NCBI GenBank assembly: GCA_029204045.2
Contig: CM055060.1
Coordinates: 52,804,012-52,868,011, forward strand
Length of the DNA stretch: 64,000 nt
Reading direction: 5' to 3'
DNA from: Tillandsia leiboldiana
Taxonomy: Eukaryota; Streptophyta; Magnoliopsida; Poales; Bromeliaceae
Shown here: one piece after another, positions 1 to 12,751 of the stretch
How positions within the stretch are numbered: position 1 is the first letter of the stretch
How the letters are laid out: each line of letters opens with the position of its first letter
Notes under the pieces: generated by a model
Databases searched by the model: none
Seen by the model: the letters and a program-made list of their open reading frames with translations, nothing else
Told to the model about the DNA's origin: nothing
Made by a program: the position numbers and the translations under genes

Positions 1-2087
1 AGAAGATCTACAATCCTTAACAAGTGTTTTTGAAGCCCTCTAAACTATCAAAAGACAAAATAATTAAGAAGTGGACTGTTGTTCATAAATGATTTTTGAA
101 GTTCCTTGTGAACAGCTTTGGCCTGGTTAAGTAGCAGGTCAAATGGGGCAAGCTTTTTTTATTTTTTTTTTAATGAACAATTACTAAAATAAAATTTTGG
201 AGTAAACAATTAATGAAAGCCTGCAAACAAAAATTAAAATTTTTAATATTGCACAGAAATATTTCAAAAAAAATCTAATAAAAATAATCTTCAACATTTC
301 AATTAAGTCGGTTGGTAATATGATATTTGCCTTGATACCAGACTGTTGTTGATCCGATACTTACTTCGGTATCGATTATTAGGATTCCAATAAAAACGTT
401 AAAAATTTGTCTTCTAAACAAAAATTGGCATAATCATGAAAAGAAAAAAAATCGAATACAAAAATATACAGATAAAATAAAATTTACCAATCAAGATAAA
501 AATTATAATTAACTCATCTTTTATAATAGAATAATTACAATCCGAACCATTTTTTGAAATCTTTCTCATCCTTCTCTCAACTTTTTTTTTGAGGGAAAGA
601 CAGCATGCTGCCGCTTCATTCATTGAAAAGATGAATTATGCTACTTCTCTCAACTTTTATAAATTAAGAAAGCTCCTTTAGTTGAAATCAGAGCTACGTC
701 CAAAACATCCAACTTCAACTATTTTTATACACCTTGCACAAAGTGCACGAAATCATACGAATTTCTCTCTAATACGATACACATAGACTTCACCGTACTA
801 TTCCTAAAGTTTCTAAACAATTATGTATCATGGGGCTCTATATAAAGCCTCACTAAAACTGTCCCCTGGAAAGTGGCCTGGGGCGTCACAAAAACATACT
901 TTAATTTTAGTTTAATTAAAATTTTTCTCTAATTAAGTATTCAAATATTAATTAATTTATCTCTAGCAGACTGAAATATTTATCATAATTCAAAAAATTC
1001 AACTACAAATTTAATCAAATCTTAACAAAGTCTATATAATAAGTACTGTTTTATAGTCCCAAAAACCTGGCATGTGAGTTTATAACAAGCAATCCTATTC
1101 TATACTTGTTGGTGGTACGAGGACCAAGCCAGAATTGTAATTTTATTTTAGGAGGTTCAAAAATAAATTATATAAAATATATTAATTTTAAAAAAAATAT
1201 TAACAAAAAATATATATATAAATAAAAAAAAATTTATTAGTTTTTGAGATATTAATATTTTTTTTAAAAAAAATAGAGTATAGTTGTTTTTACCATTAAA
1301 ATAATAATGATTTAGAGATTTACAAAAAATTATATCAAAATATCAAGTGTTAAGATCTAATATAATTTGTAAATCAAGTATTAGGAGTTAATTAAATTTA
1401 TATTTTGGTAGCCCACTGGGCAACATTATTTAAAAAATATATATATATATTTTGGCCCATAAAGTTTATACTATTATAATTTTTCTAATAACTTAATAAT
1501 GAACTTTTATATAATTTTAAAAATATTAGAGTGGGGGATGGCCACTTTAAAAATATTAGAGTGGGTTAACACTTAATAATGACTCCGTCTCTAGAGGGTA
1601 CAAATAGTTAAAAATACTGCACGCTAAGAATTTTTCATAATATTATTCTTATATCACCAAATATTATCAGAGCTAGAGATTTTGAAATTATATCCGATCA
1701 TGTTTCAAGTTTTATATAATTCAATTTTAATCCCATGTTTCAAGTTGAATATAAATTAAAGACTCTGTTTTCTCGTAATTTAAACCTTTAAAGAATAATT
1801 ATTAATTTATATATAATATAAAACAGTATTCCTATCTAGGCTTAATTTTTATTTTTACTTTGAGGAATTTTTGTGGGATAATATTTTATTTTGCTAGTTT
1901 ATAAATATTGTTTATTAGTAAGATTTGGTTAAATTTATAGCTTTCCAAAAGGGAGTAAGAATTCTAGTTACCTTGGGATTCAAAGTTAACTGTTTAAAAT
2001 TTAAATTACTGATTAATTTAGATTAGATCTTCAGTCATGATTAGACTTTAAATATACATTTTACACTCACCCATTCTAGGATGATAG
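1..2087. other. AT-rich intergenic DNA, no gene seen
   Basis: The stretch is dominated by A/T runs and has no open frame that resembles a protein. A possible LTR end remnant lies at about 880-890, where the minus strand reads TGTGACGCCCC, similar to the termini of the gypsy LTRs elsewhere in this window. No matching second end was found, so this is only a hint. Confidence 0.6.
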
Positions 2088-3340
2088 TTTTTTTTTTTTT
2101 TCTTTTTTTTCTTTTTTTGAAAAAAAGGTAGCAAGCTATATGCTCCATTCAACTAGAAACTGAACTAAACAACAAGAGTAAGATAACGAAGGTCTCTTTT
2201 CTTTTTTCTTTTTTTAAAAATGAGGGAGTTAGTCCAATCCCGTCCAATGCGTCACTTCACCCCTAACGCAACGAACTGCGAAAAGGGGGTCAGTGTTAAC
2301 CTACTGGAAGATAACTCAATTTTTTATTTTTCAGAGCACCCACCAGTTTGCTGCCAAGTAGGTTAGGGATCTATTCACATCTGAAACTCTCTCCCTTCCT
2401 GCCCGTCTCTCCCACATTCCCCAGACGTTATCCCCTAAAGCCTGGATATCAGCAGCCCCGTCTCCCATCCGGATCAAGAACTGTGAGTATACGCATCTCG
2501 TGAATTAGTTGTCCGCCGTCTCCATCTGAACCCCGTAGAGTACGCAGAGATTGTTTCCGTTTCAACCCCTTTTTAGAAGGTTATCTACCGTTGGAAGTCG
2601 ATTCTTTAGGACGATCCAGATAAAAATTTTAACTTTAACTGGCAAGCACAACCTCCAAATAGGGGAGGCGGTAGGGTCTCGTACTCCTCCATCGATAAGG
2701 AAGGTGTAAGTAGACTTGACAGTAAAAATACCCTTGTCGTTCCACCTCCAAACCAATTCGTCCTTTCTATTCCCTGGTTGGTGGCCCCCACCAACTCCTT
2801 CAATTTTTTCACTCAATCCCTGCCCAACTGTCCCCTCGTAAAAGTTCCTCGTAGGATCTTCCTCCATCTCTATCTATCCCGGTCAAAGCACGTACAAACT
2901 TTGATCGACTTCCTATCCACCTCGCTAAGCAGCTCGAAGCAAAGAGATTGCAAGGACACCTCGCCACACCACCTGTCCATCCAAAAGCTCACAAGTCTCC
3001 CATCACCAGGCCGGTAGGAAACCCCTATTTTAAATATCTCTCTGATGCTAAGGGCATCCCTCCACCACTGTGAGCTCGGCCTAAAGGAACTCCCCTCCCC
3101 CAAAGGTTTTTTTTTCAAATAATATAGACCTTGAATGAGCTTACATCACTATAGGTCAGGTGTCATGAAGAGTTTCCACCACCATTTACAGAGGAGAGCC
3201 ACATTAATAGCGCTCAGATCTAGGATACCCATGCCTCCTTCTATCTTAGTCCTGCACACGTTTCTCCAGGCGACTAGCCATCCCCACTCTTGTACATCTG
3301 CAGTACCGTTCCAAAAGAAATCCCTTATGAGAGCCACGAC
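2088..3340 (-). mobile_element. 5'-truncated LINE (non-LTR retrotransposon) fragment
   Basis: A T-rich run at 2088-2118 fits the poly(A) tail of an element lying on the minus strand. Upstream of it on that strand are three broken pieces of LINE ORF2 C-terminal sequence. The endonuclease and the catalytic core of the reverse transcriptase are absent. No target-site duplication was identified, so the 5' limit near 3340 is set only by where the homology stops. Confidence 0.75.
2562..3337 (-). pseudogene. LINE ORF2 C-terminal remnant with zf-RVT domain
   Basis: The piece at 3149-3337 contains FFWNG and GGMGILDL, typical of the region after the plant LINE RT core. The piece at 2870-3118 contains WWRDAL and FWMDRWCG. 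The piece at 2562-2867 is the zf-RVT domain, with FTVKSTYTFL and VKIFIWIVLKNRLPTVDNLL. The frames shift between pieces. The last piece stops at a TGA where the family has a Trp codon. Reading on in the same frame past the stop still gives METAD and FTRC, the expected Cys/His part, with one Cys position changed to Tyr. These are ordinary decay changes in a dead copy. Confidence 0.8.
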
Positions 3341-3349
3341 TGTCGAGAT

Positions 3350-5474
3350 GAGTGAAAAACGTTTGAGCGCAAAATGGACGCGAAAACGAACTCGTTGCTC
3401 AAAATTGGTGTAGAATTGAAGTTCTACATGTTTCGGGCACCATAACAGAGGTTCTGGGCGCCTTATTGTGCATGGAGCTGTAGGGATGTTGGAGGTTGTT
3501 TCGGACTTAGGTTTCGGGCACCCTTAAGTTTCTGTGGCAGCCCAAATTGGGTTGGTGAACCTTCCTCGTGATCATCGTCGATGTGTGACACGTGTTGGGT
3601 GGTTGGTGAACTTTCAGGCATAGGGTTTCGCTGCCCGAAAACTTTCGGGCGTGTTGGGTGGTTGGTGGACTTTCGGGCATAGGGTTTCGGTGCCCGGAAA
3701 CTTTCGGGCGCAGTCATAGAGAGCTTAACATGGGCCAGCAAGAATTGGTCTGGAGTTTCGGATGCCCGAAATGGGTTCTGGGCGCCCAAAGCTGTATTTT
3801 TGTTGTGTGGACAACTACTTCTTATGTGGTTCCTTGGGCTCATTGTATCTGACCAAATCCCTTATAATTAGACTCCTTAAAGTCCTTTTCCATCTCCAAC
3901 TCTAGAAACTCCATTTTAACTAAGTCTTGACCTCTATCTTCTTCTTTGTCCACCATTACTGGCTTTGGGAGTTTCAACCAACAACTGGCAAGAGTGACCT
4001 CTTGGATAGTTCTTTCTTGAGCTTTTGGGATTGTTTTATGACTTGAAACTCCTTGGGAAGCTTCTCCACTAATAGAGTTCGAAGTTTGGAGCTTGTGGAA
4101 GGTTCTCTTGCATCCAAACTTAAGATGTTTATGAATTTCTTGAAGTTTTTGTAATAATGGCTGATTTTTGGACAAGTTGATATTTTTATAGATTTTCTTT
4201 GGATTTTTCTCTTTGAGTTGAGTTTTCAAGTGGATGGAGATGGTCTTGACTTTATTTTGAACAAGCGAAAACTTTATTTCAGCTATTTTCAAGGTTGGTT
4301 TTAAGTGGATTTCAATTTCCATTCAGCTCATTAACTGGAACGTAGAATTCAGGGATTTTTGTGGTATTGAACTGTTGATCAATTTTCGATTCAGCTCTAT
4401 CTGATAGGGATCCTCGGGATTTTATTGTTCCATTTGGTGCTTTGGGACCCGAGGCTCGTGTACGTTGAGTTTTGTCGCGATCCGAGATTGGATTAGTGCT
4501 CTAGATGTGGGTTGATTATGTACATCAAAACTATATCCTACACACTATATTTACTAAATTTCAGTATGTGTAGTGTATGATCCCTTATTGTTTACTCTCG
4601 ATTATATCAAGCAAAAACTTGATGATTAAACCCTAAACTGAACCTATCTTATTCTGGACAATTGCATGAGTTTTATGGCCATTTAGATAGAATATTTTTG
4701 TTATTACACTATCTATACATGAAATTGAATTTAGAAGAAAATCTTTACTTTTCTTACTTTGTGGTTCATTTATACTCGGAGTTATGAGCATGGGTTAGTT
4801 ATAATGTGGTTATTCAGGGTGGGATAGTACATGATTGTTTGACTCTTGAGATGTTCGATAGTCGTGAATTTCGGATGGCTGGATTGAATTGTTAGTTATG
4901 CATTAGTTTGGACCGAAATTTTATTATAATGGTTAGGGTCATCTACTTTGGTCACGAGTTTGATTTTAGCCTGCTACATACTCGATCTAGTTACTTTTCT
5001 CGAGCAGGTTGCTCCTCTCGAGTGCTACTCCGGAGTTTGGCGGCTTGATTTCTTATTGGGTATGGTTTCATGTTGATGATCCACGGTTTGTTTGTGAGAT
5101 CAGATGTGAAACTAGTGCAGGCAGGACTGGGCCTTGAACTAGTCGGTTGATTGGGTCATTCTCAACGGTTTATTATAGTTGGTGCATACACTTACATTAT
5201 ACAGTTCATTTATATCAGTTAGAAAATATAGTTGTGGTAGATTTCTATTTCAGCAGTTTTTTCTGTTCTTTACTACTTTTCACTTTTATACCGCTGGTAG
5301 AATTAGTGAGTAGGTTGGAGTTATTAATGACGTACCCACTGAAAACGGTTGGTTTTTATAGTTCTCATAGCCTCTGTTGACTTCTTTTTATTTTTGCAGA
5401 GACCTCCGCAACGATAGCGGTGACTGCGGACCGACGCGAGCTAGATAGATTTCTTCCCTTTTTCTTTTGGTTGT
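3350..5474 (+). mobile_element. Probable old gypsy LTR remnant (outermost layer of the nest)
   Basis: The sequence has the texture of the recognised LTRs nearby: interspersed TTTCGGGC-type motifs and a pre-terminal GC-rich segment near 5400-5450. The part interrupted at 5474 appears to resume after 12462. There, 12680-12740 resembles the last 100 bases of the 47-55 kb LTR (compare GTATACGACGGATATGTTGG with the corresponding 55580-55610 segment). The left boundary is not resolved. A tandem pair lies inside at 3592-3710. The 160-codon minus-strand frame at 3840-4322 is Lys-rich and matches nothing I recognise. Confidence 0.4.
3592..3710. repeat. Two-copy 59-bp tandem repeat
   Basis: Units start at 3592 and 3651 with GTGTTGGGTGGTTGGTG and both end in CTTTCGGGC. 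They differ at only a few positions. The unit holds inverted CCCGAAA / TTTCGGGC segments. Confidence 0.85.
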
Positions 5475-6254
5475 AGCTGTGTAATGACGCTGACTTTTTA
5501 CTATTTTCTTATTGACGTCTTTTGGATTTAAGCTTGTTTTTGGTAGATTTTTCTTGGTATTGGTACGCTTGGATTTTGGGTTGCGGTTACTATATCGCAG
5601 TAGAGCTCGTTAAACGGAGAACGACGAAGCGATCGGATCGGAAATCCGACTTACGGATCTTCCGGAACGAGGGTTTCATTGTTAGCGGGTCCGAAAAGGA
5701 TAAGTTCGGTAGTTTTCGGGATCCGTTAGGTGTTGTCGGTGCATCGGGATCTGTTCTAGCAGGTATGGGGCGTTTCGGAGAATCGACACACTTATCGAGG
5801 AAGTCGTGGAAAAATCCCTTTTGATTTTAAATATCGGATTTTAGGTTTTTTGTACATACAACGAAAATAATAATTAAATAATAAATAACCCTAATTGTTT
5901 TGAGGAAAAGACCGCCTCTTTCTTCTTTTTCCTCGCCGTGCGTGCCGAAGACCGAGACCGAAAGCGTCGCCAATACCGGGGAGAGGATCCAGAAACACCA
6001 CCGTCTGCGGGGATCGGGATCGCGTTGTCTTTTCCGTCGAAGCAAGGTTAGCGATCGTTAGTCCTCTTTTATCGTTTTGATCGTTGGTTCGTTCGTTGGT
6101 TTTGATCGTCGATTTTCGTTCGTTGGTTTTGATCGTTGAATTTCGTTCTTGATTGACGTTCGTTGATGTTTTCGGTTGACTTCATTCTTGGATTTTGTTC
6201 GAGGAGGTTTTTGTAGGAGTTTTTAGGTTTTTCGGCGGGATTGCTTAAGGATAG

Positions 6255-6830
6255 TCGACGGTGGCTCCACCGCCGCTCGATGCCCTAGCCGAGCCACCAC
6301 CGCTGCCGCCGCCGCAGCCGCTCGATGCCCTAGCCGAGCCGCCGCCGCAGCCGCTCGATGCCTTAGCCGAGCCGCCGCTCGACGCCCTAGCCGGGCCACC
6401 GCCGCGCGCTGCCACCGCAGGCCGCGCGCCACCGAGGCGCTGCGCCGCGCGCAGCCAGGCGCTGCCGCCGAGCGCAGCCAGGCTCGCTGCGGACCGCGCG
6501 CAGCCATGCACGCTGACGCTCGCGGGTAGCCAGGCGCTGCTGCCGCGCGCAGCCAAGAGTGCTACTGCCCGCGCGCCGCTCTTGCGCTATCAGGGCACGC
6601 CGCACAGGGCCGCGCCTTGCCAGGCCGCCGCCGCGTGGTGCCCTAGTCGCCGCCGCTGCTGGATGCCCTAGCCGAGCCGCCGCCGCCGCCGCCGCTCGAT
6701 GCCCTAGCCGAGCTGCCGCCGCCGCCGCTGGATACCCTAGCCGCCACCGCTGCTGGATGCCCAAGCTGCCGCCGCCGCTGGATGCTCCCGCCGCCGCCGC
6801 CGCGCCCTGCTTAGGAGGGTCGCGAGCGCG
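6255..6830. repeat. GC-rich array of GCC triplets and about 21-bp units
   Basis: Repeated CGATGCCCTAGCCGAGCC units alternate with (GCC)n. Four or more long frames overlap here on both strands, giving Ala/Pro/Arg-rich peptides. They are a composition effect and not genes. Confidence 0.85.
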
Positions 6831-7008
6831 GTCGTTTATCTCCGTTTCAGGTGGGTGCACTCTTAGAACCCCTTTGTTGCATAATTCATTATTGTTATGT
6901 TGCATCATATTAAGGGATTTTGTGAGTGATCGTGGCGGCTTTTTGGAAGTCGGAAGGTGGGTTCGGTAATGTAAAATCTGGTGCTATTGGTGGACCCTGG
7001 GTAGGTCC

Positions 7009-7034
7009 GGGGGGGGGGGGGGGGGGTGGGGGGG
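7009..7034 (+). repeat. Poly(G) run
   Basis: Eighteen G are followed by one T and seven more G. It lies inside the solo LTR and is a candidate G-quadruplex or an assembly-sensitive homopolymer. Confidence 0.9.
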
Positions 7035-7756
7035 CAGATTTACAGGAGCTCGTAGAGGAGCCTCGTACGTAGGATGACTTACGGGTAGAGATTGATCCCC
7101 CGACTTGCAGTCGGGAACTCTTGTGAACTGGTAATATCTGACCTTACACTTTATTGGTTTCCTTTATGACATATTATGATTCATCACTTAGGCGACTTTC
7201 GTCGCGACACATAGATTTGTACCCGAATAATGTTATGAGTTGATGACTAACCCCATGTTATGTGTCACGCCCCGGGGTCGAAACTGTGACCCGGCTCGCC
7301 AACAGATCCGCCACCTATGCCAAACCCGCATAGGCGAAGCGTCCTACCTGCAAGAGAAGTACTACAGCTAGACAAATATCAGAGCTAAAAATAAAAAGTC
7401 TGCTGTATAACTAAATCAATCACTGTACAACTGGAAATAATACAACAATGTCCGTCTCCCAAAAAGATAATCATACAATATCCTCATATACAAACTCAGA
7501 ACTCAACCGGGAGGTATCTCCAATAAATACATCAGTGTACAGGCTCTCAATACAACAATCCTCACTACAACAGTCTCTCAAAGAAGGAAAATAAAATAAC
7601 AAATCTACTGAAGCTCTCCTCTGAAGGGGTACCGCTACACTCCAACGACGGGTAGGGAACTAGCTCGCGACTCCCTCGCTCGGTCAGAATGATCAGCAAC
7701 AGGAACAACAGGAACCCGAGTAGAAGTTCCTGTGGGAAAAGACACCACGACGGGTG

Positions 7757-7783
7757 TGAGAACTACGTCCCAAGTAGTTCTCA
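7757..7783. other. Conserved LTR hairpin
   Basis: TGAGAACTAC (7757-7766) pairs perfectly with GTAGTTCTCA (7774-7783) around a 7-nt loop. The same hairpin occurs at the equivalent place in both LTRs of the 47-62 kb element. Confidence 0.8.
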
Positions 7784-8006
7784 GTGGGTGCCGCCAACAA
7801 GCCCGACGGTCTGCCCACTAAGTCCACTAGAGGCATAAAGTAACAAAAGCAGTGCTGTAAGGAAAGCTGGAAAAGTAAACTCTACAGCTACTATGCCTCT
7901 ACCTAGATGCTCAAGGAGTGGAACAGAAAGAACATGATGCCACAACTAACTCTCATCTCTGATCACCCAATCTGAACTGACTGCCTCATCAGGTCCAGTC
8001 AAGCCT

Positions 8007-8140
8007 GCGCCAACCTACTGCCGTTACGTCCCGGAGGAGCGGACTTACGTAGGACGTCCATGACGGCCAACATGCGCCAACCTACTGCCGTTACGTCCCG
8101 GAGGAGCGGACTTACGTAGGACGTCCATGACTGCCAACAC
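8007..8140. repeat. Two-copy 67-bp tandem repeat inside solo LTR
   Basis: GCGCCAACCTACTGCCGTTA starts at 8007 and again at 8074. The two units are almost identical through GGACGTCCATGAC. Confidence 0.9.
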
Positions 8141-11100
8141 CAGCACAGCCAGAGGGACAAATGCAACGACAAGTCGCGATAGAAAAGCTCAAACTCACGC
8201 CGGTACACAACCCGGTCTCGCCTACTCCGGAGTGGCCCTCGAGGGGAGCGACCCGCTCGAGTAAAAAAAGTAACCCATCTCAAGTATCTCTGTAAAGTAT
8301 CTCTGTCAAGCTCAAATGTGGCTCATGCAGGCAATGATCCACGATCAAAAAGATCGGTAACTCCAAGCTCAAGCACAACTCAGTCGGAAAAAGGACCTCG
8401 ACTCGAACAGGAATAGCCCAAAACACTCTCACAGCTATGTCGGAGAACCCTCAACGACTCAATCTGATAAATGCACGACCATGGCTGAGTCGGGAAACCT
8501 CCACGACTCGATCTGCCAGAACCCCAAGATCCTCAGGGCTAAGTGGGAGAACCACCTCCACCACTAAATCGGGAAAACAACCTCTAGATCACACTCTACC
8601 AACTCATAGCACAAAGTCGCATCCACTGCGAGAAACTGCCTCAACAGGCCAACATTGCAACCACTGCGAACAGCTGACTCAACAGGCCAAACAGGCCGAA
8701 CATCTCAACCACTGACCCAATGAAGGGTCCGGGAACACCGAAAGACTAGAACCTACAACCCAAATCAAACAAGAACAGGCTCTAGGCATAGCCTCTCATT
8801 GTTCTCGTCCCAAGAAAAGGCAGACCTTAGAACCCAGACCACTCGAATTATCTCGGTGGTTTATTTATAGGAAAAACTGTGACATTTCTTACTGAAGCCA
8901 TCTGATCTGTAAGAAATCCATATTTAATGATTTTTAGTTCTGCTTAGGAAAACAGTTGAAACCAAGTTTTATATCTAAGCCTCGAAGGGCTAATGCCTTC
9001 GTCCAATCAAACAGGAACAGACTCAGGCGACCCTACGATGCTTGGAAGAAAATATTTGGTTGACAAAAATCATATGTGTGTCCAAAAAGGTTCTGGGTTT
9101 AAGGTCCTGCTAACACTGATCTACCGCTGCCACTAGCACAGCGGCGACAGATAAAACAAGAAAAATAAAACATCTCGGGACCGCCGTCTACCCAAACGGC
9201 TCCCGCTACAGATGAACAACCAACTACATCTACCAGACGCCACTCCGCTCCCAAGCACGAGTGTAACATGCATCCCACACTAAAAGATAACTCCTGACCA
9301 CTCGGCCCACTACCCGGGCGAGGAAGAACACTATGTCCAGGAAAGATAGAAGTGTGGATGTCTAAAGCAGAAATAACCCTAGCCCAAGTGAGGGTTTTCT
9401 ACCAGTCTGGTTACACATGCAATCATATGACAGGGGTGCTAGGTCAAATTCCAAGATAACAATAATCAACAGCTTGTAGGGAAGGACAATAAATACATGA
9501 TGATCTATCAACATCAGGAACATCAATTCCTATAATCTAGCATGCTATATAAAACACATCTATAACATGCAAGTCCCTACACAGATAGAATTAATGCACA
9601 GTCCATAGGTCGTGAAGACAAGGCCACCCACCTGAAAATGCTAACTGTCCGGAGTCGCACAGCTGAGACAGTCCAGAAACAGATATCTCCACACACCCAC
9701 CAATCCAACGATACAGGAACAGTGATCAATACCTCCTGGGTACAAAAACACAACCCAAAGTTACACTTAATTCCATAAAATCCAAGCATCACAAATCTGC
9801 TGGGAACAGTCCCCTTAATGCAAAATTTTTACCTGTAAAACGAACTCCAAAAATTCCAATAAAAATATCACAGCGAGCGTCTCGTCGAGACCTTCGAAAC
9901 GGGTACATGTACGCCCAAATCCGAGCCCCGTAGGCCGAGTTACAAATTCCACAGTACAGGTGCGCAAACACTCACAACCACACAACTGTAAACTCAAACA
10001 CAGATAAAAGGGGAATAGTATACCTTCGGGCAAGCCTCAGAAAAATCCCGGAAAAATACAATGATAATCCTTGCGACGAGTAGATCCAAAAAGTGTATAG
10101 GCTCGTCTCGATCCGACACTCGGTTGCGGAGATAAAATTCCGGCAAGCCTCCGCTGTCCAGAAATCCACCAGCAAAACAGTGGCTTATAAATGCCTCGTA
10201 AACCGTGCCAAGAACTCAGAATCAATCAAGGTGATCAACACGGAAATCGAAGGCGTACCTCTCGTGAACGCGGTGCGGCAAAAATCGTCTCAAAATTCCA
10301 TCGGGGTAGCTCAGGGGGTCTCCCACACTGAAAGGCGACGGTAGAAGCCAAAATCCAAGAAAAGTCGCAGTGCGCCGCGTCGCAGAAAGCGCGGATCTCG
10401 AGGCCTCCAAAAATTCTGTAAATCCATCACAAGGTGGAGCACAAGGTGAGGAACATTTCCTCTTAAAACCTCTGCCTGAGAAGAGCTCGGCAAAACCTTC
10501 AAAACGCAGGCCAAAGGGGGCTATTTATAGCCCCAACTCAACAAATCCTGAAATACCCATTTTGTCCCAACTTCCGGGCGCCCGAAACTTCCGGGCTGCT
10601 ACAGTGACCCAAAATGTACCCCAAACCAGCTGCGCCCGAATCGTCCCTGGAGTGACACGTGTCCCCGAACAGGCAACAGCGAGCGCGGCCAACCGCGTCG
10701 CGCCACGCGTCCTCCCGCTCTGCCGCCGAACGCGGAGTCAACTCCTCGGGATTCGCGCCCACGTGCGCCCGGCCGCGCCCACGTCGCGCCCACGTGCGCG
10801 GCCACGCCGCCCACGGCCCCGTGTCGGGCCCGCATCCCGAGGCACCAGCTGCCAGCTGCGTGGACCGCGCGCCCGTGCACCAGCCAATGCCATCACGCCA
10901 CGTGTCCCGCTCCGGTCCACCGTGCACCCGCGATACTCCATGGACCGCGCCTGCCGCGCCGGCTAATCGGGAGGCGCCACGTGGCCCGCGCCCGGTGCAC
11001 GACTCCCGCGGTGGACCGACCGGCCTCTCCTCGGCCCGCCGCCGCGCTCCGCCGTCCGCCGCCGCCGCCGGCGCAACTCCGGCCGCCGGAACAGTAACCC

Positions 11101-12456
11101 CACGCCTCGAAATCCGTGCCGGGTCATCCGAGCTCCGAAAAATACAAGTAAATAGTCCATTTTGAGCGTTTTCGCGCGCTGAATCCAAATCCGCTGTCCG
11201 ATTTGCCAAATTCCACTTCTAAAATTTCTCAAAAATTCCCGGGAAAGCAAACTTGATCCGTTTTTCATGCCGAGTCCAAATCTTGGGTCCAATATGCGCG
11301 CAAACACCTCTAACACCCAACATGGGTCTCCGGAAGCCGCAGATCCAACAGTAATCCAAACGTGGGAATTCCGGGTCCTCACATTATGCATGTGTATCGG
11401 TGTTTATACTTTTTTGAGCAACGAGTGTCGCAGGTGTTTATGACACTTGTTTTATTATGGTTACTATGCTCATGGCGCTTGCACGCGCACCAGCGGTTTG
11501 GCCACCGTGTCGGTGTACCTTTCCGGAAAGGTGGTATGAGGACTCGTGAACCCCATGAGGTGATGTTAGTGGGGGCCCCTTGCGGTTATTTGCGGTGCTG
11601 CACTTGTGCAGCGGGGGGTTTTAATGCACCAAAGGTAAGAGTGGGGCGGTTTTCTTTTGTCTGAGATCCCCGGACCGACATAGCAAGGTGCTCAGTTCAG
11701 TTTCTCGGGGATGACATGATTGATTGTAGGATGGGATTATGGATGCTCTGGTTTTACAGTTTGATTTATTATCCGCACCTTTTAGCATCGTACTTGTAGT
11801 TGTGTTTTATCTCTACTCTTCATGTCACTGACTCACACTGTGTGACAGGTTTGGTCAGGTCTGGGGATCAGGACGATGGTGAGGACGCTATCCGGTGAGG
11901 TGTGAGATTACCTCGGTCAGATTCCCTTTCCTTCTTTCGTTTTTAGTTGGTTATTTTCTTTATGGTCGAATGTTGTGCATGTAGACGTGTATTTTGTGGA
12001 TGGTGTGGATGTTGAAATAGACCTTATGTTTTTGTCAAATAAATATATTTTATAAAACTATGCTTTAAAAATATGGTTTATGGACGCGTCGTGTGGACGC
12101 GAGTTTTCATACTCAAAAAGGAATTGCGAAAATGGCTTTAGAAAATTAAGTGTCATGTGGGCACTATTTTTTAAACCATGGGATTTATCCTTTCGAACAT
12201 ATTAAGGCATCAGGAATGCGCCGTTTTATGAAACGAGATATTAGTGTTTCCAAATCATACTATGACCTTTGTAACTTTTAAGGCAAAGGTGGTTGATATT
12301 TTTTTCGGGCTATATGAAGTACATAAGGACGCCGTGCATATACAAGGGAGACCTTGTATATGTAGCGGGTCTATGCACGTGCCTGGGTGGGAGTTTTTTA
12401 AAATAAAAAAAAAATAGGATCGCTTTCCGCTTTTAAATTGCTCCCGGGACGTGACA

Positions 12457-12751
12457 AGCTGTGCACTTGCAGTTATTTTTTTCTTGTCAGACTATTATAT
12501 ATTTTGGGTCTGACTTTTCACTAGCTAATTGTATCTTTTATTTTTAAAGATGGATATTGTATTTTGAAGTTTTTATTAAACAGTTTTTCTGGTAGCTATC
12601 ATTTATTTTGACTTTGTTTTATTTTATTGTATGATCATTATATGCTTGAGCATGTTATTGACTTTTCATGTGCGCAGCTTCCCGTGTATACGACGGATAT
12701 GTTGGCATCCTGGAATTCTGGCGTACCTCAAGGCATGCATGACAGAATATT
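12457..12751 (+). mobile_element. Right-hand part of the old outer LTR remnant
   Basis: This follows the agctg duplication of the inserted solo LTR. A segment at 12680-12715 resembles the U5 end of the related gypsy LTRs (a CGTGTATACGACGGATATG stretch followed by TTGGC). The expected CGTGACA end is not intact; CGTACC stands in that place. Confidence 0.35.

Larger units (their letters stand above)
7263..11383 (-). mobile_element. Solo gypsy LTR, 4121 bp, reverse orientation
   Basis: The plus strand starts TGTCACGCCCCGGGG and ends CGGGTCCTCACA. These are the exact reverse complements of the ends of the LTR at 47089-55640. The 5-bp duplication ttatg flanks it at 7258-7262 and 11384-11388. Stretches inside match the 47-62 kb LTRs on the opposite strand. 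For example, 9390-9450 corresponds to about 60965-61025, a segment lost from the left LTR of that element. No coding region or PBS remains. It contains a tandem pair at 8007-8140, a conserved hairpin at 7757-7783 and a GC-rich stretch at 10640-11100 whose long frames are spurious. Confidence 0.92.
5480..12456 (+). mobile_element. Solo gypsy-type LTR, split by a younger solo LTR
   Basis: The left end at 5480 reads TGTAATGACGCTG and the right end at 12456 reads CCGGGACGTGACA. The 5-bp duplication agctg is at 5475-5479 and 12457-12461. The left terminus resembles that of the solo LTR at 20847 (TGTGATGACCTGG on its strand), which supports the call. Taking out the insert at 7263-11383 and its duplication leaves about 2.85 kb, in the size range of the other LTRs here. 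No primer-binding site follows the right end, so it is a solo LTR. It includes the GC-rich array at 6255-6830 and a long G-run at 7009-7034. Confidence 0.7.

Noticed and set aside
3840..4322. 160-codon Lys-rich frame on the minus strand
   Set aside because: It has no recognisable domain, sits in probable LTR remnant, and its composition follows the T-rich plus strand. It could still be a small unknown gene, but nothing supports it.
5522..5824. 100-codon plus-strand frame
   Set aside because: It lies in the solo LTR starting at 5480 and has no recognisable protein feature.
6223..6969. Several overlapping Ala/Pro/Arg-rich frames
   Set aside because: They lie in a GCC-rich array inside a solo LTR and are open in competing phases on both strands.
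10370..11391. Long Arg/Ala/Pro frames of 142-223 codons
   Set aside because: They lie in the GC-rich part of a solo LTR defined by its target duplication.
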